A DNA stretch of 64,000 nucleotides. Source: Polaribacter batillariae (GTDB taxonomy: Bacteria; Bacteroidota; Bacteroidia; Flavobacteriales; Flavobacteriaceae). Under the pieces are notes generated by a model. That model saw only the letters and a program-made list of their open reading frames with translations, ran no database searches and was not told where the DNA came from. The stretch is taken from the NCBI RefSeq assembly GCF_017498485.1, contig NZ_CP071795.1, positions 1,116,001 through 1,180,000 on the forward strand. Reading direction: 5' to 3'. Positions 26,474 to 35,333 of this stretch are shown here, one piece after another. How positions within the stretch are numbered: the stretch's first letter is position 1; every line of letters starts with the position of its first letter. The translations under genes and the position numbers were made by a program.

Positions 26474-27175
26474 ATGAAATATTACCAACTATTCGTATTT
26501 TTTTTATTGGCATCTGTTACTTACAGTCAAAATTTTACACAAGAAAAATCTTTTATAGAAGTTGTTGGCACTTCAGAAAAAGAAATAATACCCGATGAAA
26601 TTTACTTAGATATTTTTTTGAAGGAAAGAATGCAAAAAGGAAATAAAATAAAGTTAGAACGCCTAGAAAATCAATTAAAACAAGAGTTAAAAAACATTGG
26701 CATTCCAGAAAACAATCTATTTATTTCTGATATAAATTCGGTTTTATCGAAAACGGGTTGGTTTTCGAAAGAAATTCTTTCTACTGCAAAGTATCACTTA
26801 AAGGTAAAAAATCCCAAGAAATTAAAACAACTTTTCGAGTGTTTTGAAGCGCTTAAAATAACCAATGTAAATATTACAAAAGCGACACATTCTAAAATTG
26901 TAGCATTGAAAAAAGAAAATAGAATTGAAGCAATAAAAGCCGCAAAAGCCAAAGCAACATATCTGTTATCTGCTATCAACGAAAAGGTAGGAAAACCGAT
27001 TAAAATTAACGAAATTGAAACCCATAATCCTAATTTTGTGGCTGCAAATCATATCAATGTTTTGGGCTATGGAGCAGGTTCTGGAATTTCTAAATTTAGA
27101 AGTAACAAATCGATTGTTCAGTTTGAGAAAATGGTTTTAAAAACGTCTGTTTATATAAAGTTCGAAATCAAATAA
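26474..27175 (+). CDS. SIMPL (DUF541) domain periplasmic protein
   Basis: 233 residues with a signal peptide (ends SVTYSQ) and a single SIMPL domain covering nearly all the rest. Typical features are the opening SFIEVVGTSEKEIIPDEIYL and the helix KKENRIEAIKAAKAKATYLL followed by LSAINEKVGKPIKINEIE. Family members (for example YggE) are linked to oxidative stress or outer-membrane phenotypes, with no agreed activity. It is divergent from the kinase gene and convergent with the LysM glucosaminidase gene. A short palindrome at 27174-27192 may end transcription from both sides. Confidence 0.88.
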   Translation: MKYYQLFVFFLLASVTYSQNFTQEKSFIEVVGTSEKEIIPDEIYLDIFLKERMQKGNKIKLERLENQLKQELKNIGIPENNLFISDINSVLSKTGWFSKEILSTAKYHLKVKNPKKLKQLFECFEALKITNVNITKATHSKIVALKKENRIEAIKAAKAKATYLLSAINEKVGKPIKINEIETHNPNFVAANHINVLGYGAGSGISKFRSNKSIVQFEKMVLKTSVYIKFEIK

Positions 27176-27225
27176 ATAAGAATTTCTTATTTTGATTTCG
27201 ACAGCATTCAACCAGAAATTATGTA

Positions 27226-28077
27226 TTATTTCTCAATCAATAATTTTTGATTTATAGAAATAACATTGTCTGCCAGGTTATTAATTTCTTTTAAATCTGC
27301 TACCGAAATATTAAATTTTCTTGAAATAGAATATAAAGTGTCTCCTTTTTTTACGGTGTAATATTTTCCTGCTGCTTTTTCAATTACAATTGGTTTCTCG
27401 AAAGCTTCTCCATCATTTAATTCTTTAATTTCTTCGGAAAATTCTTCTTTTTTAACCTTATCGAACTCATATAATTTATAGTCTTTTATAATTTTTAGCA
27501 ATTTTGCAGGATATTTTCTGTCTGTTGCATACCCTGCTTTCCGCAAACCATAAGCCCATTTTTTATAGTCTGTTATTTTATAATTAAATAGAAATGCATA
27601 GCGTTTTCTTTGGGTTAAAAATAAAGAATGGTCGTTGTAAGAAGTCTCTGGATATACGTATTTTCGAAAGCATTCTCCTTTTTCATCATCATCGTGATAA
27701 ACGCGTTCGCCTTTCCATTGTGTATGGCATTTTATGCCAAAATGATTGTTAGATTTTAGCGCTAATTCGCTTCTTCCTTTTCCGGATTCTAAAATTCCCT
27801 GGGCCAAAGTAATACTTGCAGGAATTTTATATTCGTGCATTTCTTTTACGGCAATTCGAGCATATTTTCGAATGTAAGCTAACGTATGTTTATTTAATTT
27901 CGGGTTTTTCTTGGCTATTTTTTTGGTAAGCTTTACTTCGTTTACAGAAGGTAATTCTACAGGTTCTGGTTCGATAATTACAACTCCAGGATTTTTCTTG
28001 TTAATTACCTTTTTCTTAGAACCACAGCTAGCAAGTAACAATAAAAATACACACCCAAGTAAAATTTTTAACTTCAT
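27226..28077 (-). CDS. Lipoprotein N-acetylglucosaminidase with C-terminal LysM
   Basis: 283 residues. Lipoprotein signal with lipobox LLASCGSKK. Glucosaminidase (FlgJ/LytG-type) domain at about 60-195 with the catalytic Glu in LAQGILESGKGRSELALKSN and the family tyrosine near YATDRKYPAK. One LysM domain at about 237-283 (YYTVKKGDTLYSISRKFNIS) binds peptidoglycan. It cleaves glycan strands in the periplasm, in cell separation or wall turnover. Its start overlaps the stop of the upstream PLP-enzyme gene by four bases (ATGA), so translation is coupled. Confidence 0.93.
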   Translation of the reverse strand: MKLKILLGCVFLLLLASCGSKKKVINKKNPGVVIIEPEPVELPSVNEVKLTKKIAKKNPKLNKHTLAYIRKYARIAVKEMHEYKIPASITLAQGILESGKGRSELALKSNNHFGIKCHTQWKGERVYHDDDEKGECFRKYVYPETSYNDHSLFLTQRKRYAFLFNYKITDYKKWAYGLRKAGYATDRKYPAKLLKIIKDYKLYEFDKVKKEEFSEEIKELNDGEAFEKPIVIEKAAGKYYTVKKGDTLYSISRKFNISVADLKEINNLADNVISINQKLLIEK

Positions 28078-29015
28078 AAATAATTAATAATTTGCTGATT
28101 CTTCTTTTTTAATTTCTGATTAAAACCCTCTATTCCTTGGATTCCTCCTGTATGAATTGCTAGTATTTTACTATTTTCCGGAAAATACTCTTTTTCGATT
28201 AAATTTAAAATTCCGAACATCATTTTACCTGTGTAAATAGGGTCTAACAAAATATGGGTTTGTTTCGAAAAATTATTTATAAAATCGATTAATTCTTCGT
28301 TGTATTTTGCATATCCGCCAAAATGATATTCGTTATTTAACGACCAATTATCATTTTTAATTGTGTATTTTTTAACCTCTTCAACAAGAAAATTTCCTTT
28401 TAATGCAGAAAAACCAATTATTCTCTGTTTCTTTTTTCGAGATTTAATTACACCTGCAATGGTACCACCTGTACCAACAGCCACACAAATATAATTGAAA
28501 TTAGCATCTTCTTCTGTTAAAATTTCTTTACAACCTTCTACTGCCAAACAATTTGTGCCCCCTTCTGGCACCAAGTAAAAATCGCCCCATTTATTTTTCA
28601 TTTTTTCGATAAAACCGAAAGAATCTTTTTGTCTGTAAACTTCTCTGGAAACAAAATTAAATTTCATTCCGTTTTTGTGTGCCTGTCTTAAAGTTGGGTT
28701 TTCTTCTAAGGTTTTTTTGAGGTTTTTACCCAATTCTTCTCCTCGAATTATACCAAAAGTTTTAAAACCTGCTAATTTACCGGCAACTGCAGTAGCAACA
28801 ATATGATTCGAAAAGGCACCTCCAAAAGTTAAAAGTGCTTTTTTCTTTAGTTTTTTAGCTTCCGCTAAATTGTATTTTAGTTTTCGAAACTTATTTCCAG
28901 AAACAAAAGGATGAATAACATCTTCTCTTTTGATAAAAAGGGCTACTTTTTTTTCTTCGAGAATGGGAAGATGAATTTGTTGGTTTTCGGAAATTATTTG
29001 TTTGTTGAAGTCCAT
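28074..29015 (-). CDS. PLP-dependent ACC deaminase/D-cysteine desulfhydrase family protein
   Basis: 313 residues from the ATG at 29015 (an ATG at 29036 lies inside the preceding terminator). Fold type II PLP enzyme. The Schiff-base lysine is in HPFVSGNKFRKLKYNLAEAK (about 47), followed by TFGGAFSNHIVATA and the phosphate-binding glycine loop VAVGTGGTIAGVI. The family includes ACC deaminase and D-cysteine desulfhydrase; the sequence does not decide between them. It is coupled by a 4-bp overlap to the glucosaminidase gene, and D-amino-acid turnover related to the wall is a possible link (inference). Confidence 0.88.
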   Translation of the reverse strand: MDFNKQIISENQQIHLPILEEKKVALFIKREDVIHPFVSGNKFRKLKYNLAEAKKLKKKALLTFGGAFSNHIVATAVAGKLAGFKTFGIIRGEELGKNLKKTLEENPTLRQAHKNGMKFNFVSREVYRQKDSFGFIEKMKNKWGDFYLVPEGGTNCLAVEGCKEILTEEDANFNYICVAVGTGGTIAGVIKSRKKKQRIIGFSALKGNFLVEEVKKYTIKNDNWSLNNEYHFGGYAKYNEELIDFINNFSKQTHILLDPIYTGKMMFGILNLIEKEYFPENSKILAIHTGGIQGIEGFNQKLKKKNQQIINYL

Positions 29016-29021
29016 ATTTAA

Positions 29022-29058
29022 AAAAAACCTTACCAATTTTAAAAACTGGTAAGGTTTT
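29022..29058 (-). terminator. Rho-independent terminator of the ABC-F gene
   Basis: Perfect stem AAAACCTTACCA (29026-29035 region) with TGGTAAGGTTTT (29046-29057), 10-11 nt loop. On the minus strand it ends in a T run reaching 29021. It separates the ABC-F gene from the PLP-enzyme gene. Confidence 0.88.
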
Positions 29059-29067
29059 TATTTTATT

Positions 29068-30987
29068 TTAAGAAAAATTAGAAACCTGATCTTCTACTTT
29101 TTCCCATTCTTCCATTAAGGCATCTACTTTTGCTTTTTTAGCTTTGTATGTTTCGAAAAAATTGGGTCTTGCAGCAACTTCGTCGTAATTATTAGCCAAT
29201 TCTAAATCTATTTTTTCGATTTCTTTTTCTAAGTCTGCAATTTCTGTTTCTATATTAGAAAGCTTATTGTTTAGTTTTTTTAATTCTTTTTCTTGTTCTC
29301 TAGAAAATTGCTGTGCTTCTTTCTTAGAAGTATCTTTAGCCACTTTTACAACGGTTTTCTTTTCTGCTTCTCGCAAACTTTCCATTTTGTGTTGCTCTAA
29401 GAAATAATCGATATCGCCTAAATATTCTTTAATTTCTTTGTCTTTAAAACCATAAACTGTTGTGGTTAACCCTTGTAAAAACTCTCTATCATGAGAAACT
29501 ACTATTAAAGTTCCGTCGAAATTATTTAAGGCCTCTTTTAAAACGGTTTTCGAAGCAATGTCTAAGTGGTTTGTGGGCTCGTCCATTATTAACACATTAA
29601 ATGGTAAGAGTAATAATTTGCACAATGCCAAACGATTTCTTTCTCCTCCAGAAAGTACTTTTGCTTTTTTATCGACAGCATCTCCACCAAATAAGAAAGC
29701 ACCTAGCATGTCTCTAACTCGCATTCTATTGGTATCTGTTGCAGCGTCTTCCATAATTTCTAAGACGGTTTTTTCTGGTGGCAAATGTTCAGATTGATTT
29801 TGGGCAAAATATCCTACCTCTACATTATGCCCAAGTTTTAAACGTCCTTCGAAAGGAATTTCTCCTACCAGCATTTTTGCCAAAGTAGATTTTCCTTGTC
29901 CGTTTTGCCCCACAAATGCGATTTTACTATTTCTTTCAATTAATAAATTTACACCTTCTAAAACTTTTTTATCTCCATAACTTTTCGACAAATTTTCTGC
30001 TTCTACAATAATTTTTCCTGGTTCTTTTGAAACTGCAAAACGAACATTCATGGCTTGGTTATCATCTTGATCTACCTCAATTAATTCGACTTTATCTAAT
30101 TGCTTCATTAAAGATTGTGCCATAGAAGCTTTGCTCGCTTTTGCTTTAAATTTGTTTATTAAGTGTTGTTTTTGTTTGATTTCTTTCTCTTGGTTCTTTT
30201 GGGCTTGCAACTGTTTTTCTTTAATTTCGCCTCTTAATAGTAAAAATTCGGAATATGGTTTTTTATAATCGTAAATTTGCCCTAAAGAAATTTCAATAGT
30301 TCTATTGGTTACATTGTCTAAAAACATTTTATCGTGAGAAACCAATACAATGGCGCCTGTGTAAGATTTTAAAAAGTTTTCTAACCAAATAATAGATTCG
30401 ATATCTAAATGGTTTGTTGGCTCATCTAATAATAAAATATCGTTGTTCTGGAGCAACAATTTTGCCAACTCGATTCGCATTCTCCAGCCTCCAGAAAAAG
30501 TGTCTGTTAATTTATCGAAATCTTCTCTTTGAAAACCTAGACCTTGCAAAATTTTCTCTGTATCTCCTTGGTAATTATAACCTCCTAACAACTCGTAACG
30601 TTCTGTTTTATCGGTTAAATCGTGTATTAACTGTGTGTAACCTTCGCTTTCGTAATCTATTCTTGTGGCTAGTTGCTCGTTAATTTCTTCAAGTTCTAAT
30701 TCTATGGCTTTTATTTCTTCAAAAGCTTGGTATGCTTCTTCTAAAATGGTTCTTCCTTCTACAAAATCGATATCTTGGCGTAAAAAACCAATACGAATGT
30801 CTTTGTCGAAAGCCATGGTGCCCCCACTTGTTTCTATATCTTTAGAAAGTACTTTTAAAAGCGTAGATTTTCCAGCTCCATTCTTACCAATTAAACCCAC
30901 CCTATCGCCTTTGTTGAGTTTAAATGTAATTCCTGAAAACAAATCAGTTCCCATAAAAGAAACTGTTAAATTATGAACGTTTAGCAT
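29068..30987 (-). CDS. ABC-F family ATPase (ribosome-associated type)
   Basis: 639 residues, no membrane segment. Two ATPase domains in one chain: Walker A GLIGKNGAGKST (about 34) and FVGQNGQGKST (about 350); signatures FSGGWRMRIELAK and LSGGERNRLALCK; Walker B with LLLDEPTNHLD and LIMDEPTNHLD. The linker between domains is the charged P-site tRNA-interaction motif, and the last 80 residues form the coiled-coil C-terminal domain (REQEKELKKLNNKLSNIETE). Members such as EttA, Uup and YheS act on the ribosome. The C-terminal coiled coil suggests the Uup/YheS side, but the subfamily is not certain. Confidence 0.93.
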   Translation of the reverse strand: MLNVHNLTVSFMGTDLFSGITFKLNKGDRVGLIGKNGAGKSTLLKVLSKDIETSGGTMAFDKDIRIGFLRQDIDFVEGRTILEEAYQAFEEIKAIELELEEINEQLATRIDYESEGYTQLIHDLTDKTERYELLGGYNYQGDTEKILQGLGFQREDFDKLTDTFSGGWRMRIELAKLLLQNNDILLLDEPTNHLDIESIIWLENFLKSYTGAIVLVSHDKMFLDNVTNRTIEISLGQIYDYKKPYSEFLLLRGEIKEKQLQAQKNQEKEIKQKQHLINKFKAKASKASMAQSLMKQLDKVELIEVDQDDNQAMNVRFAVSKEPGKIIVEAENLSKSYGDKKVLEGVNLLIERNSKIAFVGQNGQGKSTLAKMLVGEIPFEGRLKLGHNVEVGYFAQNQSEHLPPEKTVLEIMEDAATDTNRMRVRDMLGAFLFGGDAVDKKAKVLSGGERNRLALCKLLLLPFNVLIMDEPTNHLDIASKTVLKEALNNFDGTLIVVSHDREFLQGLTTTVYGFKDKEIKEYLGDIDYFLEQHKMESLREAEKKTVVKVAKDTSKKEAQQFSREQEKELKKLNNKLSNIETEIADLEKEIEKIDLELANNYDEVAARPNFFETYKAKKAKVDALMEEWEKVEDQVSNFS

Positions 30988-31028
30988 GAAATGTAATGAT
31001 TGTTACCGAATTAAAGTTGTAAAAAATT

Positions 31029-31044
31029 TACCTTTGCAAAAGTA
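31029..31044. promoter_or_regulatory. Back-to-back -7 boxes for the divergent ABC-F and DUF983 genes
   Basis: Plus-strand TACCTTTG (31029-31036) abuts minus-strand TACTTTTG (31037-31044). Both fit TAnnTTTG, giving starts near 31043 and 31030 and leaders of about 20 and 45 nt. No -33 TTG is at the best distance for either. Confidence 0.4.
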
Positions 31045-31063
31045 TATAATTTTTAAGGTTCAG

Positions 31064-31459
31064 ATGTTTAAAAAAGGAACAAAAATCTACAGTATTGTAA
31101 AAGGGAAATGTCCAAGATGCCATGAAGGAGATTTCTTTAGATATAAATTTACCTTTAACCCTTCTAAAATTACGCAATTGCATAGTAACTGCCCTAGTTG
31201 TAATTTAAAATATATGATGGAGCCTTCTTTTTTTTATGGTGCTATGTACGTAAATTATGGCATTACAGTTGCACTTTCTATTATTGTTTTTTTAATTTCG
31301 AAATTACTTTTCGGTTTTACTTTATTACAATCTTTTATTGTAATTATTGTGGCGTTAGTTGTTTTGGCTCCTGTAAATTTACGTTTGTCTCGAATTCTTT
31401 GGATAAATATGTTTGTGGGTTATAAAAAATTCTCCCAGAAACAAAAACCACAAGAGTAA
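31064..31459 (+). CDS. DUF983 membrane protein with zinc-ribbon-like cysteines
   Basis: 131 residues from the ATG at 31064; an upstream in-frame ATG at 30986 overlaps the divergent gene and the promoter boxes and is not credible. The N-terminal CPRCHEGDFF and SNCPSCNLKYMMEPSFFYGA are diagnostic for DUF983: two CxxC pairs that probably hold zinc. Two membrane helices follow (about 58-80 and 84-103), then a short basic tail. Function unknown. Confidence 0.88.
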   Translation: MFKKGTKIYSIVKGKCPRCHEGDFFRYKFTFNPSKITQLHSNCPSCNLKYMMEPSFFYGAMYVNYGITVALSIIVFLISKLLFGFTLLQSFIVIIVALVVLAPVNLRLSRILWINMFVGYKKFSQKQKPQE

Positions 31460-31530
31460 AATTGCAGAAAAGAAAGAAGATTTACGAATAGTCGTAAAAA
31501 AAGGATTATTATCTTAAAAAAGTGATTAAC

Positions 31531-32586
31531 TTAGAATAAAAAATCTTTCTTAAATCTTTTAATATCTATTTCATTATCTAACTTTTTATTATTGGTTAAA
31601 TGATGAAATAAGTTCTTTGCCACTGTTGGGGCAATCATAACTCCACGTGTTCCTAAGCCATTTAAAACTGCTAAGTTTTTAAATTTTGGATGTACACCAA
31701 CCATTGGTCTTCTATCTTTTACAGTAGGTCTAATGCCTGCTGTGTGATCTACAATTTTATAGGGAACAGAAATTACTTTCTGTAACTTTTCTACCAATTC
31801 TTGTTTTCCTTCTTTCGATGGTTTAGACGTTTTGTCTGCATGGTTAAAAGTTGCACCAACCTTATAATAATTGTCTCCTAAAGGCATTACAAATAGTGTT
31901 GATTTTAGTAAAAAATCGATCTTTAATTCTGGTGCATGTATGGTAATTAACTCGCCTTTTGCTTCTTTTAATGGTAAATATTTAAAATATGGATTTTCTT
32001 TAATGCCAAAACCTTCTGCAAATACAATGGTGTTTGTTTCTAAATCTTGATATTTTACCAAATTTTGGTCGAAAACAATTTCTTTGTAGTTAAATTTTTC
32101 GAAACGAATCGAATGGTTTTCTTTTAAATAGTTTCTGTAAGTTTCTACTAATTTTAGAGTGTCTATTCTCCCTCCTTCTTTTACATTTCCAAAGTGTTGT
32201 TCTCCAACAACTCCTAAATAGTTTTTTTTATCTAATTTCTTATCTAAAAATGGAGCCACATTGGGTTTATCTAAAGCTGCAAACCAGTTGTTTTGATCTT
32301 CTATTGATTTGAATACTTTTTTAATGACAAGTTTTGTATCGAACTTTGTATTAAATTTTTTTTCTAATCTTTCGTAAAATGGAAGTGCTACTGCCAATTG
32401 TTCTTTGGCTTTCCAAACTGGAGAAAACCTTTTTAAAATAACAGGGTTGTACACTCCACCAGCGACTAAAGATGATGTTTGCGAGGCATTTTCGAAAACA
32501 ATAAAAGTTTTTTTTGCAGTTATTAACTCCTCTGCAAAAGCCAATCCTGCCAAACCTAAACCTACAATTATGTAATCTACTTTCAT
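31531..32586 (-). CDS. FAD-dependent oxidoreductase of the D-amino-acid oxidase family
   Basis: 351 residues. N-terminal Rossmann motif IIVGLGLAGLAFAEELI with the ribose-binding acidic residue further on (FIVFENA), the substrate-side segment VAGGVYNPVILKRFSP, and the C-terminal AGIRPTVKDRRPMVGVHPKF and NGLGTRGVMIAP motifs of DAO proteins. Such enzymes oxidise amines or amino acids; glycine/sarcosine oxidase-like or tRNA-modifying MnmC-like activities are options, and no thiamine genes lie nearby to support ThiO. Convergent with DUF983. Confidence 0.85.
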   Translation of the reverse strand: MKVDYIIVGLGLAGLAFAEELITAKKTFIVFENASQTSSLVAGGVYNPVILKRFSPVWKAKEQLAVALPFYERLEKKFNTKFDTKLVIKKVFKSIEDQNNWFAALDKPNVAPFLDKKLDKKNYLGVVGEQHFGNVKEGGRIDTLKLVETYRNYLKENHSIRFEKFNYKEIVFDQNLVKYQDLETNTIVFAEGFGIKENPYFKYLPLKEAKGELITIHAPELKIDFLLKSTLFVMPLGDNYYKVGATFNHADKTSKPSKEGKQELVEKLQKVISVPYKIVDHTAGIRPTVKDRRPMVGVHPKFKNLAVLNGLGTRGVMIAPTVAKNLFHHLTNNKKLDNEIDIKRFKKDFLF

Positions 32587-32831
32587 ATGCCAAAAGTAGT
32601 TAAGTTATGCTAAAAATTATAGTAATTGAACGAAAATTACTGGTATGCTTAGCCCTGATTGTAGCATTTGTTTGAGCTCTTTTTTTATGCTGAACTCGAC
32701 TCGGTATCTGTTATAATTATGAAATTACTTTTTTAAAAAGTGGAGGTACTAAAATAGATACAGCATAAAAAAAAGCGAGTGTCTTTCGAATTCGTTCAAG
32801 ATAAACTACAAGTAGTAAATAGCTTCAAATA
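32587..32831. repeat. Intergenic repeat cluster including copy 2 of the dispersed repeat
   Basis: No gene seen. 32769-32807 is the second copy of the 39-bp repeat found at 21505-21543 in inverted orientation (36 of 39 matches). Near 32650, AGCCCTGATTGTAGC resembles, from memory, the start of a common flavobacterial intergenic repeat. ATGCTG at about 32687 and CAGCAT at 32761 form a distant inverted pair. Confidence 0.6.
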
Positions 32832-32858
32832 AAAAACGCTTGCTTTCGCAAACGTTTT
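32832..32858 (-). terminator. Rho-independent terminator of the gldKLMN operon
   Basis: Read on the minus strand: AAAACG-TTTGC, a GAAA tetraloop, GCAAGCGTTTT and further T. It lies 26 bp past the gldN stop. Confidence 0.85.
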
Positions 32859-32884
32859 ATCATATTATTATTGTTAAAATGAAT

Positions 32885-33736
32885 TTAGTAATTCCACATA
32901 TCCATTTCTTTGTTTCTAATATCTTCTTTAATCTTGTTCGCTTCTAAAAGCTGAAATAATGAGTTTCCGCGCACATAGTCTTCTATGCTTCTATTTCCAT
33001 AAATATTCTCTTCACGCACAATTACCGAGCTAAATCTTCTTGCGTTTAATAAGTGATCGAATGAAATAGGGTGTGAAGCATTTTGTGGATTAAAAACTTT
33101 TGCGTCGTGTAAAACGTCTCTTGCGGAAGGAAAGAAAATCCAGAATAATTCGTACAATTCTTCGTCTTCTATTTCTTGAACGCCTAAAGTTTGTACATCT
33201 TTACCCATTGGTGCGAGTGCTAATAAACGGTATTTTAGTTCTCCTTGTCGTTTGTCGAAATACCACATGCCTTTTATCATATAGCCTCCAATATCTTGTG
33301 ATTGAATTCTATAGGTATCTGTATATCCATTTTCTTCACGAACGTTTACCAAACGAGAATTTATTTCTTCTGGTGTCATTCTAGAAGTAAAAAAAGAATC
33401 GGAATATGCTTCTTTGATTTTTCCTTGCCGAATTCCTTTAATTAAAGTATCAAACAAAGATCTTCTATCTGTAGAAATGTTGGTTGTATCTATTGGAAAA
33501 TAATATGGTAAATTTATTTTTTGATTTAAATCTATAAATTCCCAAACAACTTTCGACCACAGCACATCTCTATCATCTACATACCCATAAGGTAATGGAC
33601 CATCGTTATCTGCAGCTAATTGTTGCTCGCTTTTTACACCTATTTGATCTACAGATTTTGCATTTAATAAGTTTGCTTGCGCACTTACCAAACCTGTTGT
33701 TAAAAGGGTAAAAAATAGTATTATAAAATTTTTCAT
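32885..33736 (-). CDS. gldN: Gliding motility / type IX secretion protein GldN (PorN)
   Basis: 283 residues with signal peptide (ends TGLVSAQ). The body shows the GldN features I know: DRDVLWSKVVWEFIDLNQKI near the N-terminus and ELFWIFFPSARDVLHDAKVF, followed by NPQNASHPISFDHLLNARRF. GldN forms with GldK the periplasmic ring of the T9SS, anchored at the outer membrane. It is last in the gldK-L-M-N order, 19 bp after gldM, and is followed by a terminator. Confidence 0.96.
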   Translation of the reverse strand: MKNFIILFFTLLTTGLVSAQANLLNAKSVDQIGVKSEQQLAADNDGPLPYGYVDDRDVLWSKVVWEFIDLNQKINLPYYFPIDTTNISTDRRSLFDTLIKGIRQGKIKEAYSDSFFTSRMTPEEINSRLVNVREENGYTDTYRIQSQDIGGYMIKGMWYFDKRQGELKYRLLALAPMGKDVQTLGVQEIEDEELYELFWIFFPSARDVLHDAKVFNPQNASHPISFDHLLNARRFSSVIVREENIYGNRSIEDYVRGNSLFQLLEANKIKEDIRNKEMDMWNY

Positions 33737-33755
33737 CTTTATCTATTATTTTATT

Positions 33756-35288
33756 CTAGTTTGTTAACTCGATATTAACGGGTAATACTTTTTTTAATTT
33801 GTAAGAGTTATTCTTAATTTCTGCTTTAATATCAAAAATATTAATCATATCACCTCTTCTTGCTTTAGCTAAGGCTTTTTTAGCTGCTGCATTAAATACA
33901 GTTCCATTAACAATTATTGCTAGTTGACCAGGAACCTTAACTTTAAAGCTTGTTACCCTTAAATCTAAATCGAATAAGAAGTCTGGTAAACCTGCGCCAA
34001 TTGGTGTATTTGCTAGACCAGATTTAGGCATTCTTACAGTTCCGAATTGATTTCTTACGGTACCCATTGCAGCAGGAATATCTTTTATTCTAAACTCTGA
34101 ACTTGTATTAATAGAGTTACCATCTGCTAATTTTGCATTTACATTTATTTTTACGGTTTTTCCTCCTTGTGGGCTCATCATATATTTACCAGCTCCTGTT
34201 TTTCTTAAGCCAGGTGCACTTGCTTTGATATCTTTGTCTGGAACTCCAGGTAATGAAATAGAAATAGGGTTTTGCAAACCTCTATAGACTACATTCATTT
34301 TATCTGCAGAAACTACAGGAGCATTTGGTTTAGATATTACAGAATATGTGCTTTTAAAAGGAACAGGAACCTCTTCTCCATTTTCCATAAAATAGATAGT
34401 CCCTTTAATATCTTTTTCTCCAACACTACCAGCTCTTAAATCTAAAACTACGCTACCATCTTTAAAGTTATCGTATTTACTACCATTTAATTCGACTCTA
34501 CTTGGTTTTAGGTTAGGATCGTACCTACCTAAAACTACAGAACCAGTAACTTTATCTCCAGGATAAAAAGCATTTTTATCTAATTGAACAATTCCATTAT
34601 AGTTAGACATAGAAACTTCACTTTCTAATTGGCCCCCTAATAAATCTGAAATAATATCGCTTTCGGTATTTTTAATATCTGCCTGAATTTGTGTAAAGTT
34701 AGTTAATGAAGCTACCATAGGAAATCCTTCATAACGAGCTTTTAAAAAAGGTACTTCTTGTTCTGTTTTACTATTTATAACAGGATTTGTATTAAATCTT
34801 TCGTTAATAATTGGAGCAAACTTACTATCTTTTCCTAAAACGGTAATTAGGTTATTTCTATAAGCATTCATTTTATCTAAAAACTCCTGTCCTTCCGCTG
34901 TGTAACCATCTCCTTTAAAGAAATAAGCATCTAGCCAGTCTGTTTTATCCATTTCTTCATAATTATCTTTATCCTCAATTTCAGAAATCATTTTAGTTTT
35001 TAATTCGTCTAAATAAGAATAAAAATCTGATGAGTAATCTTTAATTTTATCTGCTTTCGCTTTTAAAGGTCCAAATTTTGCTGGTTGTTCTGATGCTTTT
35101 GTTGCTAAATTAGCGTATGCTAAAGCATTTTTCTCTGTCGTAGAAATATTATTTTCTACTAATTTTTCGTTCATAAAACCAAAAGCCGATAGTACTTCTT
35201 TACTCATATTCATTGCTAACATTGCAATAAATACAAGATACATTAAGTTAATCATCTTTTGCCTTGCGGACATTTTTCCTCCTGCCAT
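33756..35288 (-). CDS. gldM: T9SS motor/periplasmic shaft protein GldM (PorM)
   Basis: 510 residues. One N-terminal membrane helix (MINLMYLVFIAMLAMNMS, about 11-30) followed by a long periplasmic part of helical and beta domains (D1-D4), for example PGDKVTGSVVLGRYDP and the C-terminal VPGQLAIIVNGTVFNAAA. With GldL it makes the proton-powered motor that drives secretion and gliding. The opening MAGGKMSARQKMINLMYLVF is characteristic. Same operon as its neighbours. Confidence 0.97.
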   Translation of the reverse strand: MAGGKMSARQKMINLMYLVFIAMLAMNMSKEVLSAFGFMNEKLVENNISTTEKNALAYANLATKASEQPAKFGPLKAKADKIKDYSSDFYSYLDELKTKMISEIEDKDNYEEMDKTDWLDAYFFKGDGYTAEGQEFLDKMNAYRNNLITVLGKDSKFAPIINERFNTNPVINSKTEQEVPFLKARYEGFPMVASLTNFTQIQADIKNTESDIISDLLGGQLESEVSMSNYNGIVQLDKNAFYPGDKVTGSVVLGRYDPNLKPSRVELNGSKYDNFKDGSVVLDLRAGSVGEKDIKGTIYFMENGEEVPVPFKSTYSVISKPNAPVVSADKMNVVYRGLQNPISISLPGVPDKDIKASAPGLRKTGAGKYMMSPQGGKTVKINVNAKLADGNSINTSSEFRIKDIPAAMGTVRNQFGTVRMPKSGLANTPIGAGLPDFLFDLDLRVTSFKVKVPGQLAIIVNGTVFNAAAKKALAKARRGDMINIFDIKAEIKNNSYKLKKVLPVNIELTN

Positions 35289-35333
35289 TCTAATTAGTTT
35301 TTAAGTTGTTATACATTTCGTTTTAACTAATTA

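Noticed and set aside
31475..31503. Terminator between the convergent DUF983 and FAD oxidoreductase genes
   Set aside because: The TTACGA/TCGTAA stem is followed by A on the plus strand and preceded, not followed, by T on the minus strand.
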